A program made the translations under genes and the position numbers. A stretch of 64,000 nt of DNA from positions 62,001 through 126,000 of the forward strand of contig JANYIN010000163.1 in NCBI GenBank assembly GCA_025362035.1, written 5' to 3'. Source of the stretch: Gemmatimonadaceae bacterium. Lineage in GTDB: Bacteria; Gemmatimonadota; Gemmatimonadetes; Gemmatimonadales; Gemmatimonadaceae. Of this stretch, positions 25,520 through 35,284 are shown piece after piece. Every line of letters begins with the position of its first letter. Positions within the stretch are counted from its first letter, which is position 1. The notes under the pieces are model-generated. The model saw only the letters and a list, made by a program, of their open reading frames with translations, was not told the DNA's origin and did not search any database.

Positions 25520-27484
25520 TCAGCTCTCCTGCGCTTCGTACATTTCCTTCAGCGCGCTGATCACGTTCGCGTCCGCGAGCGTGCTCGTGTCGCCAAGCGC
25601 GCGGCCTTCGGCGATGTCGCGCAGGAGCCGGCGCATGATCTTTCCCGACCGCGTCTTGGGCAAGTCCGCACTGAAGAGAATGTCGTCCGGCCGGGCGATG
25701 GCGCCGATCTTCTGCACCACGAACTCCCGAAGCTCGTCGCGGAGCTCCGACGAAAAATGGAATCCCTCGCGCAAGGTGACAAAGGCCGCGATCGCCTGGC
25801 CCTTGAGCTCGTGCGCCTTTCCCACGACCGCGGCCTCTGCCACCGCGGGATGCGCTACAAGGGCGCTCTCCACCTCCATGGTGCCGATCCGATGGCCCGC
25901 GACATTCAACACGTCGTCCACGCGACCCAGGATCCAGTAGTTGCCGTCCTCGTCGCGCTTCGCACCGTCCCCCGGGAAGTACAGGTCGGGCCGGCCGGGC
26001 CACTTGGTGAAATACGTCTCCACATAGCGCGCATCGTCGCCCCAGATGGTGCGCAGCATGGACGGCCACGGTTTGGTGATCGCGAGCAGCCCGCCACCCA
26101 CGCGGATCTCGTTCCCCTTCGTGTCGAGCAATGCCATCGCGTAGCCGGGCATCGGAGTGGTCGCACTGCCAGGCGTTGTTGCAGTCACGCCCGGAAGCGG
26201 CGAGATGGCGATGGAGCCCGTCTCCGTTTGCCACCACGTATCGACCACGGGGCAGCGATTGCCGCCGATGTGCTCGCGATACCACATCCATGCTTCGGGG
26301 TTGATCGGCTCGCCGACGGAGCCGAGTAGCCGCAGACGCGACAGGTCGTGCCCCGCGGGCCACACCTCGCCCCACTTCATGAACGCCCGAATTGCCGTCG
26401 GCGCCGTGTACAGGATCGTCACGCCGTAGCGTTCGCAAATCTCCCAGAAACGATCCCGCTCCGGCCAATCAGGGGCTCCTTCGTACATGACGCACGTTGC
26501 CCCATTCGCCATCGGGCCGTACGTGAGGTACGTGTGGCCCGTGATCCAGCCGACGTCCGCGGTGCACCAGTACACGTCGTCATCCTTGAGATCGAACACG
26601 ATCTTCGTGGACGTCGCGGCACCCACCATGTAACCGCCCGTGCTGTGCACGATGCCCTTCGGCTTGCCGGTGGTGCCGGAGGTGTACAGGATGAACAGCG
26701 CATCCTCGGCGTCCATCTGTTCGGGCTCACACCACATGGGCGACTTGCGCATGAGCCGGTGCCACCACTGATCCCGCCCCTCGAGCATCTCGGCAAATCC
26801 TTCGCCGCTCGTGGCGCCGGGTCGGCGCTGAACCACCACGCAGTGGCGGATGGACGGCGTCTCCTCCATCGCCTTGTCGGCGTTCCGTTTGAGTGGAACG
26901 ATGGATCCCCGGCGATAGCCCGCGTCGGCCGTGATGAGCACCGTGCACTGCGAATCGTTGATGCGGTCGCGTACGGATTCCGGCGAGAAGCCGCCAAAGA
27001 TCACCGAATGGATCGCACCAATCCGCGCACACGCGAGCATCGCGATCACGACTTCGGGAATGAGGGGCAGGTAGATCGCGACGCGATCGCCGCGTTCGAC
27101 ACCCAGGGACTTGAGGACGTTTGCGAACTGATTGACCGCCACGTACAGGTCCCAATACGTCAGCGTGCGACGGTCACCCGGTTCCCCTTCGAACACGAGG
27201 GCCGCCTTGTTGCGGCGGCTGGTACGAATGTGCCGATCGAGACAGTTGACCGAAGCGTTCAGGGTGCCGCCGAGAAACCACCGCGCGTGCGGCGGCGTCC
27301 ACTCCAGGATCTGCGTCCACGGCGAGCTCCATTCCAGGGACGCGGCCTGCTCAGCCCAATACGCTTCCGGATCGCGGGCCGCACGGTCGTATACTTCATC
27401 GGACGAGATGTGAGCGGCGGCACGAAACGCGGCGTCAGGCTCGAACTTCCGGTGCTCCTGCAAAAGAACGTCGATATCGGACAT
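25520..27484 (-). CDS. acs: Acetyl-CoA synthetase (AMP-forming)
   Basis: 654 residues, the standard Acs length. Landmarks: adenylate-forming P-loop [19 protein letters not shown], the acyl-binding region with [19 protein letters not shown] (A5), the hinge [15 protein letters not shown], and the C-terminal catalytic Lys in [10 protein letters not shown], the site commonly switched off by acetylation. It activates acetate to acetyl-AMP and then acetyl-CoA. It starts 143 bases from a divergent MHS-type transporter; a shared acetate-uptake theme is possible. Confidence 0.96.
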   Translation of the reverse strand: MSDIDVLLQEHRKFEPDAAFRAAAHISSDEVYDRAARDPEAYWAEQAASLEWSSPWTQILEWTPPHARWFLGGTLNASVNCLDRHIRTSRRNKAALVFEGEPGDRRTLTYWDLYVAVNQFANVLKSLGVERGDRVAIYLPLIPEVVIAMLACARIGAIHSVIFGGFSPESVRDRINDSQCTVLITADAGYRRGSIVPLKRNADKAMEETPSIRHCVVVQRRPGATSGEGFAEMLEGRDQWWHRLMRKSPMWCEPEQMDAEDALFILYTSGTTGKPKGIVHSTGGYMVGAATSTKIVFDLKDDDVYWCTADVGWITGHTYLTYGPMANGATCVMYEGAPDWPERDRFWEICERYGVTILYTAPTAIRAFMKWGEVWPAGHDLSRLRLLGSVGEPINPEAWMWYREHIGGNRCPVVDTWWQTETGSIAISPLPGVTATTPGSATTPMPGYAMALLDTKGNEIRVGGGLLAITKPWPSMLRTIWGDDARYVETYFTKWPGRPDLYFPGDGAKRDEDGNYWILGRVDDVLNVAGHRIGTMEVESALVAHPAVAEAAVVGKAHELKGQAIAAFVTLREGFHFSSELRDELREFVVQKIGAIARPDDILFSADLPKTRSGKIMRRLLRDIAEGRALGDTSTLADANVISALKEMYEAQES

Positions 27485-27627
27485 GTCGGTGGCTCGGTGA
27501 AAGACGACGGGCTGAGGATTCTGCCCTCCGGTCGCCCGGGAATCAACCCACGCGCGCGCGTGCTCCTTGACGAAGCGGACGCCGCCTGTAGGCTAATCGG
27601 ACTTCTACATCCACGAGAGAGCCTGGA

Positions 27628-29319
27628 ATGCCCAATTCGACACGCAATCAGGTGGAGACGATTCGCGAACCCAGTCTCAGCCTGTCCGCCAGCGAAGTGC
27701 GCCGCGTCATCTTCGCCTCGTCGCTGGGTACCGTGTTCGAGTGGTACGATTTCTACCTATACGGCTCTCTCGCTCCGACGATCAGCAAACAGTTCTTCTC
27801 CGGCGTAGCCAACCCCACCACGGCCTTCATTTTCGCCTTGCTGGCCTTCGCCGCGGGCTTTGCTGTGCGCCCGTTCGGCGCCGTGTTCTTCGGGCGCATC
27901 GGCGATCTCGTCGGCAGGAAATACACCTTCCTCATCACGATACTCATCATGGGCCTGTCCACATCCGTGGTCGGCTTCCTGCCCAACTACGCGCGGATCG
28001 GCATTGCGGCTCCCGCGATCCTGATTCTGCTGCGGCTGTTGCAGGGCCTTGCACTGGGCGGCGAATACGGCGGCGCGGCCACGTACGTCGCCGAGCACGC
28101 CCCGCACGGCAAGCGTGGGGCCTACACGTCGTGGATTCAGACCACGGCGACGCTTGGGCTATTCCTGTCGCTGCTCGTGATCCTGGCATGCCGCACGGCG
28201 CTGGGGAACGACCAGTTCGATGCGTGGGGCTGGCGGATTCCGTTTCTCGTCTCGCTGGTGCTCCTGGGCGTGTCGGTGTGGATACGTCTCAAGCTCGGTG
28301 AGTCGCCGATGTTCAAGCGGATGAAGAGCGAAGGACGGACCTCGAAAGCGCCGCTCACCGAATCATTCGCGAAATGGGGCAATCTTCGAATCGTGTTGCT
28401 TGCTCTCTTCGGCCTTACCGCGGGCCAAGCGGTGGTGTGGTACACCGGGCAGTTCTACACGCTCTTCTTTCTGACGCAGACACTCAAGGTGGATGCGCAG
28501 ACGGCGAACCTGTTGATCGCTGGCTCGCTTCTAGTGGGCACGCCGTTCTTCCTGTTCTTCGGATCGCTGTCCGATCGCGTCGGCCGCAAGCCGATCATCA
28601 TGGCCGGGTTGCTACTCGCCGCCGCGACGTACTTCCCGATCTTCAAAGCCATCACCCACTTCGCGAATCCGGCGCTCGAGTCGGCGCAGGCGGAGTCGCC
28701 GGTAACGGTGGCCGTCAGTCCCGCGGCGTGCTCGGTGCAGTTCGACCCGGTGGGCAAGTCGAAGTTCACCTCGCCCTGCGATGTCGCGAAAGCGGCACTC
28801 GTGAAGCGGGGCGTGCCGTATTCGAATGTCTCCGCTGCGGGCGCCAACGCGGAGGTCCACGTCGGAGCCACAGTTATTCCGGCCTACGACGCCACCGCAC
28901 CGAATGCGGCGGACATGGCGAAGACCTTCGACGGCGCTCTGGCCGCGGCACTGAAGGCCGCGAAATACCCCGCGAAGGCTGACCGGTCAGCGATGAACAT
29001 CGGCATGCTCCTGGTTCTCCTCACGGTGCTGGTGATCTACGTGACGATGGTCTACGGCCCGATCGCCGCGATCCTCGTCGAGTTGTTCCCCACGCGCATT
29101 CGGTACACCTCGATGTCCCTGCCTTACCACATCGGCAATGGCTGGTTCGGTGGCTTCCTGCCGACCACGGCCTTCGCGATCGTGGCCGCCACGGGCAACA
29201 TCTATTCGGGATTGTGGTACCCGGTCATTGTCGCCGCCCTCACTCTGGTGATCGGATCGCTGTTCCTCCACGACACCAAGGATGTGGACATCGGCGCGGT
29301 ACCGGTCCCCTCATCGTAG
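27628..29319 (+). CDS. MFS metabolite:H+ symporter (MHS family) with large extracytoplasmic insertion
   Basis: 563 residues, about 12 helices, with MHS signatures FEWYDFYLYG (TM1), GRIGDLVGRKYTF (loop 2-3 of MFS) and RLLQGLALGGEYGGAATYVAEH (TM4), the last typical of ProP/KgtP/ShiA-type carriers. The second-half motif SDRVGRKP is also present. Between TM9 and TM10 (about residues 345-455) there is an extra hydrophilic domain of roughly 110 residues with two cysteines (368 and 384) that could pair. Divergent from acs, which hints at acetate or another short acid as substrate, but this is inference. Confidence 0.88.
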   Translation: MPNSTRNQVETIREPSLSLSASEVRRVIFASSLGTVFEWYDFYLYGSLAPTISKQFFSGVANPTTAFIFALLAFAAGFAVRPFGAVFFGRIGDLVGRKYTFLITILIMGLSTSVVGFLPNYARIGIAAPAILILLRLLQGLALGGEYGGAATYVAEHAPHGKRGAYTSWIQTTATLGLFLSLLVILACRTALGNDQFDAWGWRIPFLVSLVLLGVSVWIRLKLGESPMFKRMKSEGRTSKAPLTESFAKWGNLRIVLLALFGLTAGQAVVWYTGQFYTLFFLTQTLKVDAQTANLLIAGSLLVGTPFFLFFGSLSDRVGRKPIIMAGLLLAAATYFPIFKAITHFANPALESAQAESPVTVAVSPAACSVQFDPVGKSKFTSPCDVAKAALVKRGVPYSNVSAAGANAEVHVGATVIPAYDATAPNAADMAKTFDGALAAALKAAKYPAKADRSAMNIGMLLVLLTVLVIYVTMVYGPIAAILVELFPTRIRYTSMSLPYHIGNGWFGGFLPTTAFAIVAATGNIYSGLWYPVIVAALTLVIGSLFLHDTKDVDIGAVPVPSS

Positions 29320-29360
29320 GCCCGGTCTCCGTCGTCGAAGCTCGTCCTGCCGACATCCCA

Positions 29361-30299
29361 TTACGTCGATGAACCCCGACGGTTCAGATACCGCGCGATT
29401 CCATCCACCGTCATGCCCGTGGGTGTCGCGAGCTCATATGCTCGTGCCAGCTCCGGATCAGGAACTTCAGCCGCAATTTCGGCGTCGCTGCGCCGCTTGA
29501 GTGACGCCGAGATCACCTCACGCGGCAGACCCGCAGCCAGCTCCGACGCGATGTCGCGGGTCCAGGTGTCCAGCCGGCCGAGCAGATCCTCGAAATGCCG
29601 CTCCGGATTGTAGAACCGCCCAAAGTGCGTGAGATCCAGCGCGGCCGGTTCGAGCGCGCGCATCCGGCTCACACTGCGGTGCCAGGCCTCGACGTCGATG
29701 TCGGGTGGCGGCGTTGGCGGACGCACGTAGGTGGCGCCCTGCAGTCGCACCCCTCCCACGTCGCCGGTGAACATGGTTCTGTGCTCCGCGTCGTAGTAGG
29801 TGATGTGGTGCGCGGCGTGTCCAGGCGTGTGGACGGCGCGAAGTAACCGGGCGCCGCACCGGACTTCCGTGTCGTCGGCTAGTTCGATCACGCGATGCGC
29901 CGGGCAAGGTTCGAACGCGCCCCACAGCGAGTCCATCCGGTCGCCGTAAATGCGCGCCGCACTGTGGAGAAGCCGAGATGGATCGATCATGTGCTGCGCG
30001 CCCAGGGGATGCACGAAGAGCCGGGCCTCCGGCAGCCGACGCAGCAACGAACCGGCGGCGCCGGCGTGGTCGAGGTGGATATGTGTCACGACCAACTGCG
30101 TGACGTCGCCAAGCCGCACGCCGGCGCACTCGATGGCATGTTCGAGCGCTCCGATGGTGGCGCCCGGTCCGGTTTCGATGAGCGTGTGTCCGAATGGACC
30201 CGTGATCAGATAGGCGGCGACAACGCCGGGCGCGCCCTGAAAATGAAGATCCAGGAGCCAGAGGTCAGGCTCGAGTTGGCGTGCGGGGGTGAAATCCAT
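29361..30299 (-). CDS. Metallo-beta-lactamase-fold hydrolase
   Basis: 312 residues, no signal peptide. Metal motif THIHLDHAG (HxHxDH), a following His in LFVHPLGAQH, then HTPGHAAHHITY with the next ligand, and TGDVGG with the bridging Asp are all visible. These di-metal enzymes hydrolyse thioesters, lactones or phosphoesters. The C-terminal 100 residues form a helical substrate-specific part ending in LATPTGMTVDGIARYLNRRG, a feature of the MBL family often annotated as glyoxalase II-like. Substrate unknown. Divergent from ccmA with 120 bases between starts. Confidence 0.88.
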   Translation of the reverse strand: MDFTPARQLEPDLWLLDLHFQGAPGVVAAYLITGPFGHTLIETGPGATIGALEHAIECAGVRLGDVTQLVVTHIHLDHAGAAGSLLRRLPEARLFVHPLGAQHMIDPSRLLHSAARIYGDRMDSLWGAFEPCPAHRVIELADDTEVRCGARLLRAVHTPGHAAHHITYYDAEHRTMFTGDVGGVRLQGATYVRPPTPPPDIDVEAWHRSVSRMRALEPAALDLTHFGRFYNPERHFEDLLGRLDTWTRDIASELAAGLPREVISASLKRRSDAEIAAEVPDPELARAYELATPTGMTVDGIARYLNRRGSST

Positions 30300-30419
30300 T
30301 GCGCGCGGTGAAGGGGAGGCACGACGAGTGAAGATAGTCGCGGGCGGACGGTCTCACGACAGCGCCATGAGCCCAGATGTTCCCTCTCGGTGGTGCAGGC
30401 GGGGCGGTATGTTTGACGC

Positions 30420-31169
30420 ATGCCTCAGCAGCCGGCTGGTCCAGTCGCCGCGAGCCCCGACGATCCCGTCGTCGAGGCCGAGGCGCTCGCGCGTCAGTTC
30501 GGAGCGCGCCGCGCCGTGGATGGGGTCAGCTTCGTGTTGCGCGCCGGCGAGTGCCTGGCGCTGTTCGGGCCCAACGGAGCGGGCAAGACGACACTGCTTC
30601 GATTGCTGGCGGGCCTGCTCGCGCCGTCGTCCGGCCACTGTCGCGTGGCCGGTTTGGGTATCCGCGACGGCAAGCTGGCACGGGCGCACGTGGGCCTCGT
30701 GTCGCACGCCAGCATGCTGTACGGCGCGCTCTCGGCGCGCGAAAACGTGGAATTTGCCGCAAAGCTATATGGGATGCCGGACCCGGCTGGCGCGGCGCGT
30801 GACGCGCTCCGCAGCATGCGCGTGCTGGACCGTGCCGAGGCCCCGGTCCGCTCGCTCAGCCGCGGACTACAGCAGCGCGTCTCCATCGCGCGGGCCATCG
30901 TGCATTCTCCCCACGTGCTGTTGTGCGATGAACCATACACGGGGCTGGACGAACTGGGTTCTGCAGCGCTCACCGAAGCGTTGGCGGAGCGCCGCGACAG
31001 CGGCGCCGCGCTCCTGTTGGTCACGCACAATCTCGGAGAGGGGCTCGCGCTTGCCACGCAGGCTGCGATCATGCGCCGCGGCAGCTTCGTGCGCCACGAG
31101 AACAGGTCCGGTGTGGACGCCGGCACGTATGCGATGGAGTACCGCGAACTGGTCACGCTGGATGCGTGA
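30420..31169 (+). CDS. ccmA: Haem exporter ATP-binding protein CcmA
   Basis: 249 residues. Walker A is GPNGAGKTTLLRLLAGL, the signature LSRGLQQRVSIARA and Walker B VLLCDEPYTGLDELG, the switch His in LVTHNLGEG. The sequence VSHASMLYGALSARENVEFAAKLYG is typical of CcmA. Assignment as CcmA rests on the next genes, CcmB, CcmC and CcmD. The complex uses ATP to release haem-loaded CcmE in cytochrome c maturation. First gene of a long plus-strand run. Confidence 0.92.
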   Translation: MPQQPAGPVAASPDDPVVEAEALARQFGARRAVDGVSFVLRAGECLALFGPNGAGKTTLLRLLAGLLAPSSGHCRVAGLGIRDGKLARAHVGLVSHASMLYGALSARENVEFAAKLYGMPDPAGAARDALRSMRVLDRAEAPVRSLSRGLQQRVSIARAIVHSPHVLLCDEPYTGLDELGSAALTEALAERRDSGAALLLVTHNLGEGLALATQAAIMRRGSFVRHENRSGVDAGTYAMEYRELVTLDA

Positions 31170-31872
31170 GCCAACCCTGATGCAATCGACTCCGCCCGGA
31201 CTGTTCCGCGCCTCGTGGCTCGTGGCGAGAAAGGACCTTGCCATCGAGTTCCGTACGCGAACCGCCTTTTTCTCGACGCTGGTGTTCGCACTGCTCGGAC
31301 TCACCATCTTCTTCTTCGCATGGGACCCGACGACGGTGGCGGCCATCGACCTCGCGCCCGGTGTGCTCTGGGCGATCTTTGCGTTCAGTGGGCTGCTGGG
31401 ACTGCAGCGGTCGTTCGGCGTGGAGCAGGCAGATCGGGCCATGGATGCCCTGCTGGCCGCCCCGCTGGATCGCGAGGCGGTGTATCTCGGCAAGGCCGTG
31501 GCGAACCTTCTGTTCGTGGGCGGCGTTCAACTCGTGACGATCCCCGCGCTGGCACTGTTCTACAATGTTCCCCTGGCGGGCATCGCCCTGCCGCTGGCGG
31601 GCGTGGCGTTGCTGGCCGCCATCGGACTGGTTGCTGTGGGAACGCTCTTCAGCAGCATGGCGGTCAATACCCGGCTCGCCGAACTCTTGCTCCCGATGTT
31701 GAGTCTGCCGTTCTTTCTCCCCATCGTGGTGTCGGCCTCGATGACGACGGCCCGCCTGCTGGCCGGTCGACCCGCGGCCGAGGCATGGCCATGGTTGCGC
31801 ATACTGCTCGCGTTCGACCTCGTGTTCGGCGTCGCATGCACGCTGCTTTTTCCTTTTACGGTTGAAGAATGA
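31162..31872 (+). CDS. ccmB: Haem exporter membrane protein CcmB
   Basis: 236 residues from ATG 31162, which overlaps the ccmA stop by 8 bases; the ATG at 31180 is an alternative giving 230 residues. The track ORF that begins at 30289 is a long shadow joined to it. Six hydrophobic helices; ARKDLAIEFRTRTAFFSTLVFALL at the N-terminus and the later LPLSLPFFLPIVVSASMTTARLLAG region match CcmB. It is the membrane part of the CcmABCD complex. Overlaps ccmC by ATGA. Confidence 0.9.
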   Translation: MREPTLMQSTPPGLFRASWLVARKDLAIEFRTRTAFFSTLVFALLGLTIFFFAWDPTTVAAIDLAPGVLWAIFAFSGLLGLQRSFGVEQADRAMDALLAAPLDREAVYLGKAVANLLFVGGVQLVTIPALALFYNVPLAGIALPLAGVALLAAIGLVAVGTLFSSMAVNTRLAELLLPMLSLPFFLPIVVSASMTTARLLAGRPAAEAWPWLRILLAFDLVFGVACTLLFPFTVEE

Positions 31873-32591
31873 CGACTTCCGGTTCGAGTAGCGCGCGCGT
31901 CACCACGGCCTCTGCGCCGTCACAGGGCGTGGACTGGCTCCTTGTCTCCGGCTTTCTTGCTGTCGCCGCATTCTACGTTCGCGCCATCTTCTACACGCCA
32001 ATCGAGGCGGTGCAGGGTCCGGCACAGAAGATTCTGTACGTCCACGCCACGTCGGCATTCGTTGCGCTCTACCTGGCGTTCGGCTTGCTGGGCATCGCGA
32101 GCGCGTTGTATCTGTGGCTGAAGGACGAGAAGCTCGATCTCGTTGCCGAAAGCGCGGCGGAAGTCGGACTCGTGTTCACATCCGTGGTGCTGGTCACGGG
32201 CCCGCTGTGGGGCAAGCCGATCTGGGGCGCGTGGTGGACATGGGACGCGCGCCTCACGCTCACGCTGTTCCTCTGGTTTCTCATCGTAGGGTACCTGGTG
32301 CTCCGCGGCGCCGTCGAGGACCGCGGGATGCGCGCGAGATATTCCGCGGTGCTCGGGTTGCTCTCCATCGTCCTCGTCCCGTTCATTCACTTGAGTGTGT
32401 ACCTGTTCCGCACCATGCATCCCATGCCCATCGTCCTGAAGCCCAGCTCGCCCAGCATGTCGCCGGAAATGCAATGGACGTTCTTTCCGGCGTTCGGCGC
32501 CATGGCGCTCCTGTTCGTCGGGCTGCTCCGGGCCCGCTATCGTCTGGGACTACTGCGCGACGCCGTCGCCGCAACGGAGCGCGAGCGATGA
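31869..32591 (+). CDS. ccmC: Haem handling protein CcmC (haem exporter C)
   Basis: 240 residues, six helices. The tryptophan-rich periplasmic motif is visible as WGAWWTWDARLT (WGxWWxWDxRLT) and the two flanking haem-ligand His candidates are VHATSAF and FIHLSVY. CcmC binds haem on the outside of the inner membrane and loads it on CcmE. Coupled to ccmB and ccmD by 4-base overlaps. CcmE, CcmF and CcmH are not in the window. Confidence 0.94.
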   Translation: MTTSGSSSARVTTASAPSQGVDWLLVSGFLAVAAFYVRAIFYTPIEAVQGPAQKILYVHATSAFVALYLAFGLLGIASALYLWLKDEKLDLVAESAAEVGLVFTSVVLVTGPLWGKPIWGAWWTWDARLTLTLFLWFLIVGYLVLRGAVEDRGMRARYSAVLGLLSIVLVPFIHLSVYLFRTMHPMPIVLKPSSPSMSPEMQWTFFPAFGAMALLFVGLLRARYRLGLLRDAVAATERER

Positions 32592-32734
32592 CGCCGGACA
32601 ATTCGGGCTTCTACCATGCCGCGTACATCGCGACGGCTCTCATGTACGCCGGCTACGCGGTTTCGATTCGGGTCCGCGCCCGCGCGTACCGGGCGCGTCT
32701 CGCCGCGGCGACGAGGACGGGCGAGCGCTCGTGA
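32588..32734 (+). CDS. ccmD: CcmD-like small membrane protein
   Basis: 48 residues, too short for a separate track entry; it lies in the frame of a longer shadow ORF and starts at the ATG that overlaps the ccmC stop. One helix (YHAAYIATALMYAGYAVSIR) then a basic cytoplasmic tail (RVRARAYRARLAAAT), the classic CcmD layout. In E. coli CcmD keeps CcmC and holo-CcmE engaged with CcmAB. Its stop overlaps the start of the next gene (GTGA), so the run continues straight into haem biosynthesis. Confidence 0.85.
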   Translation: MTPDNSGFYHAAYIATALMYAGYAVSIRVRARAYRARLAAATRTGERS

Positions 32735-34278
32735 CTCCGCCGTCGAAGGGAATCGTCTATCTCGTGGGTGCGGGGCCCGGTGACGCGGGACTGCTCACCG
32801 TGCGCGGCCGCGAGCTGCTGGAACACTGCGACGTGATCGCGACCGACGCGCTCGCGAATGCGGCAATCGTCGTCGCCGCACGCCGCGCCAACCCCACGGT
32901 CGAAGTCTTTGAAGTCGGCAAGCGCGGCGGGTCGAAGCACTCACTGCGGCAGGAGGACATCACGGCGCTCATCCTGCGCCTGGGCCTCGAGGGAAAGCGC
33001 GTCGTCAGGTTGAAGGGCGGCGATCCGTTCGTGTTCGGCCGGGGCAGTGAAGAAGTACAGGCGCTGCGGGCCGCCGGCGTCGCGTTCGAAATTGTTCCCG
33101 GTGTAACCGCCGGCATTGCGGCGCCGGCGTACGCGGGAATTCCTGTCACGCACCGTGGCCTCGCGACGTCGGTCACGTTCGTGACCGGTCACGAAGACCC
33201 CACCAAGCCCGAGACGCAAACCGACTGGGCGGCGCTGGCGCGCGCCGGTGGTACCATCGTGCTGTACATGGGCGTGAAGAACCTGTTGCGCATTTCGGCG
33301 GCGCTCATCGCCGGCGGCATGTCGCCCGACACGTCGGCCGCCGCTGTGCAATGGGGTACGCACACGCGCCAGCGGACGGTCACCGCCACGATATCCAACC
33401 TGGCTGACGCCGCCGCCGGCGCCGGCCTCGCGGCGCCGGTAATTACGGTCATTGGCAACGTCGTGTCGCTTCGCGACGAGATCGCGTGGTACGATCGGCG
33501 CCCGCTTTTCGGTAAGCGGATCGTCGTGACCCGTGCTTCCGCTCAGGCAAGCGGTCTGCATTCCGCGCTGGAGGAGCTCGGCGCGGAGGTGCTCGAGCTG
33601 CCCGCGCTTCGCATCGAGCCGCTCGATCAGGCCGCGTTGCGGGCGACCCTCGAGGGCATCGCGCGATACGACTGGATCATCTTCACGAGCCAGAACGCCG
33701 TCTCCATCGTATGGGAAGCGATGCGGGCTCAGGGCCTCGACGCGCGTGCCCTGGCGGGACGCCGGATTGCATGTGTTGGCCGCACCACGAGCGAGGCACT
33801 CCTGGCCCACGGGATCGCGGCCGACGTGGTCCCCGCCCGCTTCATGGCCGAAGGCGTACTCGAAGCCCTGTCGGCGCGCGACGACGTACGCCACGCGCAG
33901 GTGTTGTACCTTGCCGCGGAGGGAGCGCGAGAAGTCCTGCCGGATGGGCTCCGTGCACTCGACTGTCGGGTTGACGTCGTACGGATCTACCGCACGGAGG
34001 CAGACGGCACCGGCGCGGTCGCCCTTCGTGCCGCGCTCGCGGCGGACGAAGTGGACGCGGTTACCTTCGCCTCGGCCTCCGCCGTGCGCGGCTACGTCGA
34101 TGCCGTGGGGCCGAGCCTCGCACGCCGCGCTCCCGCGGTGTCCATCGGGCCGGTCACAACCGTGGCGGTGCGCGACGCCGGTATCGCGCTCATCGGAGAA
34201 GCGCCGGAAGCGACGATTCAACGGCTCGCGCAGGCGGTGGTCGACGCGCTGTCCATGACCGACGCGAGCGCCGCATGA
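32731..34278 (+). CDS. Fused uroporphyrinogen-III C-methyltransferase and uroporphyrinogen-III synthase (CobA-HemD)
   Basis: 515 residues from GTG. Residues 1-250 are SAM-dependent SUMT: VGAGPGDAGLLTVRG, RLKGGDPFVFGRG, EIVPGVTAGIAAPAYAGIPVTHRG and LYMGVKNL are family blocks. Residues about 255-510 are HemD (GKRIVVTRASAQASGLHSAL, FTSQNAVSIVWEAM, TFASASAVRGYVDAVG). The enzyme would cyclise hydroxymethylbilane to uroporphyrinogen III and methylate part of it to precorrin-2, the entry to sirohaem, cobalamin or haem d1. It is next to hemC and hemB, in keeping with this role. Confidence 0.94.
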   Translation: MTPPSKGIVYLVGAGPGDAGLLTVRGRELLEHCDVIATDALANAAIVVAARRANPTVEVFEVGKRGGSKHSLRQEDITALILRLGLEGKRVVRLKGGDPFVFGRGSEEVQALRAAGVAFEIVPGVTAGIAAPAYAGIPVTHRGLATSVTFVTGHEDPTKPETQTDWAALARAGGTIVLYMGVKNLLRISAALIAGGMSPDTSAAAVQWGTHTRQRTVTATISNLADAAAGAGLAAPVITVIGNVVSLRDEIAWYDRRPLFGKRIVVTRASAQASGLHSALEELGAEVLELPALRIEPLDQAALRATLEGIARYDWIIFTSQNAVSIVWEAMRAQGLDARALAGRRIACVGRTTSEALLAHGIAADVVPARFMAEGVLEALSARDDVRHAQVLYLAAEGAREVLPDGLRALDCRVDVVRIYRTEADGTGAVALRAALAADEVDAVTFASASAVRGYVDAVGPSLARRAPAVSIGPVTTVAVRDAGIALIGEAPEATIQRLAQAVVDALSMTDASAA

Positions 34279-35231
34279 GCGAGCTCATTCGTGTCGGGAC
34301 GCGCAGTTCGGCGCTCGCGCTGCGGCAGGCGAAGATCGTACAGGCAGAGCTCCATCTGCGCGGCGTGGAGAGCGAACTCGTGACGTTTAAGACGGTAGGC
34401 GACAAGCGGCTCGACGAGCCGCTCAGCGCCATCGGCGCGAAAGGATTGTTCACGAAGGAGCTCGAGATCGCGCTGCTCAAGAAGAAGATCGATCTCGCGG
34501 TGCACTCGCTGAAAGACCTTCCCACCGAGTCGCCGGCGGATTTGCATCTCGCCGCCGTGCTGCCGCGCGAAGACCCTCGCGATGTTCTCGTGGTGAACCA
34601 CCGGATCGACGCGCAGTCGTTGGACGATCTACCAGCCGGATCGCGCGTCGGCACGTCGAGCCTGCGGCGTCGGGCGCAGCTGCTGGCGTTGCGGCCCGAC
34701 CTGGAAGTGGCCGAACTGCGCGGCAATGTCCCCACGCGGCTGATGAAGATCGACGAGGGACGCGTGCACGCGGCAATCCTTGCGGCGGCCGGGCTTCACC
34801 GTCTGGGCTCGCAGCAACACATCACGTGTTATCTGGATGCGCCAGCCTGGCTGCCCGCGGCGGGGCAGGGGGCAATCGCCCTCCAGACGCGCGCCGACGA
34901 CGACCGCATCGTGTCGCTCGCGTTCATGATGAACGATGCCCACACCCTGCGGGCCGTCCGTGCCGAACGGGCATTCCTCGCGGCGCTGGAAGGTGGCTGC
35001 CAAGTGCCCATCGGCGCCCTCGCGATCGACGGCCCCACCGGCGCCACACTGCACGGCCTCATCGCCGACATGCAGGGGAGCCGCGTTGTGCGAGGATCGA
35101 TTGCGCTGGAGCTGGACGATCCCCAGCTGAGCGGCATTCGACTGGCAAATCAGCTCCGCGGCGAAGGGGCCAGCGAAATCCTCGAGGGTCTGCGCCGCGC
35201 GGCGCACCTGCCCGCACCGCAGCCGGAGTAG
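34275..35231 (+). CDS. hemC: Hydroxymethylbilane synthase (porphobilinogen deaminase)
   Basis: 318 residues, typical length. [14 protein letters not shown] at the N-terminus, [29 protein letters not shown], the Asp in [33 protein letters not shown] and the dipyrromethane cofactor Cys in [12 protein letters not shown] are all present. It joins four porphobilinogens into hydroxymethylbilane. Start overlaps the previous stop (ATGA), so it is coupled to CobA-HemD. Confidence 0.97.
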   Translation: MSELIRVGTRSSALALRQAKIVQAELHLRGVESELVTFKTVGDKRLDEPLSAIGAKGLFTKELEIALLKKKIDLAVHSLKDLPTESPADLHLAAVLPREDPRDVLVVNHRIDAQSLDDLPAGSRVGTSSLRRRAQLLALRPDLEVAELRGNVPTRLMKIDEGRVHAAILAAAGLHRLGSQQHITCYLDAPAWLPAAGQGAIALQTRADDDRIVSLAFMMNDAHTLRAVRAERAFLAALEGGCQVPIGALAIDGPTGATLHGLIADMQGSRVVRGSIALELDDPQLSGIRLANQLRGEGASEILEGLRRAAHLPAPQPE

Positions 35232-35284
35232 AATGTCCGCGCGTGAGCAGTCGGAAACGCGCTCACCAGATACCGTCGACCCTG

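Noticed and set aside
30289-31872. 527-residue plus-strand ORF covering ccmA in another frame plus ccmB
   Set aside because: Only the last 236 codons are protein-like; the start part is a shadow of ccmA, so the ATG at 31162 was taken for ccmB.
32941-34221. 426-residue minus-strand ORF across the CobA-HemD gene
   Set aside because: Shadow of the fused enzyme; it is rich in Arg, His and Gly and has no recognisable domain.
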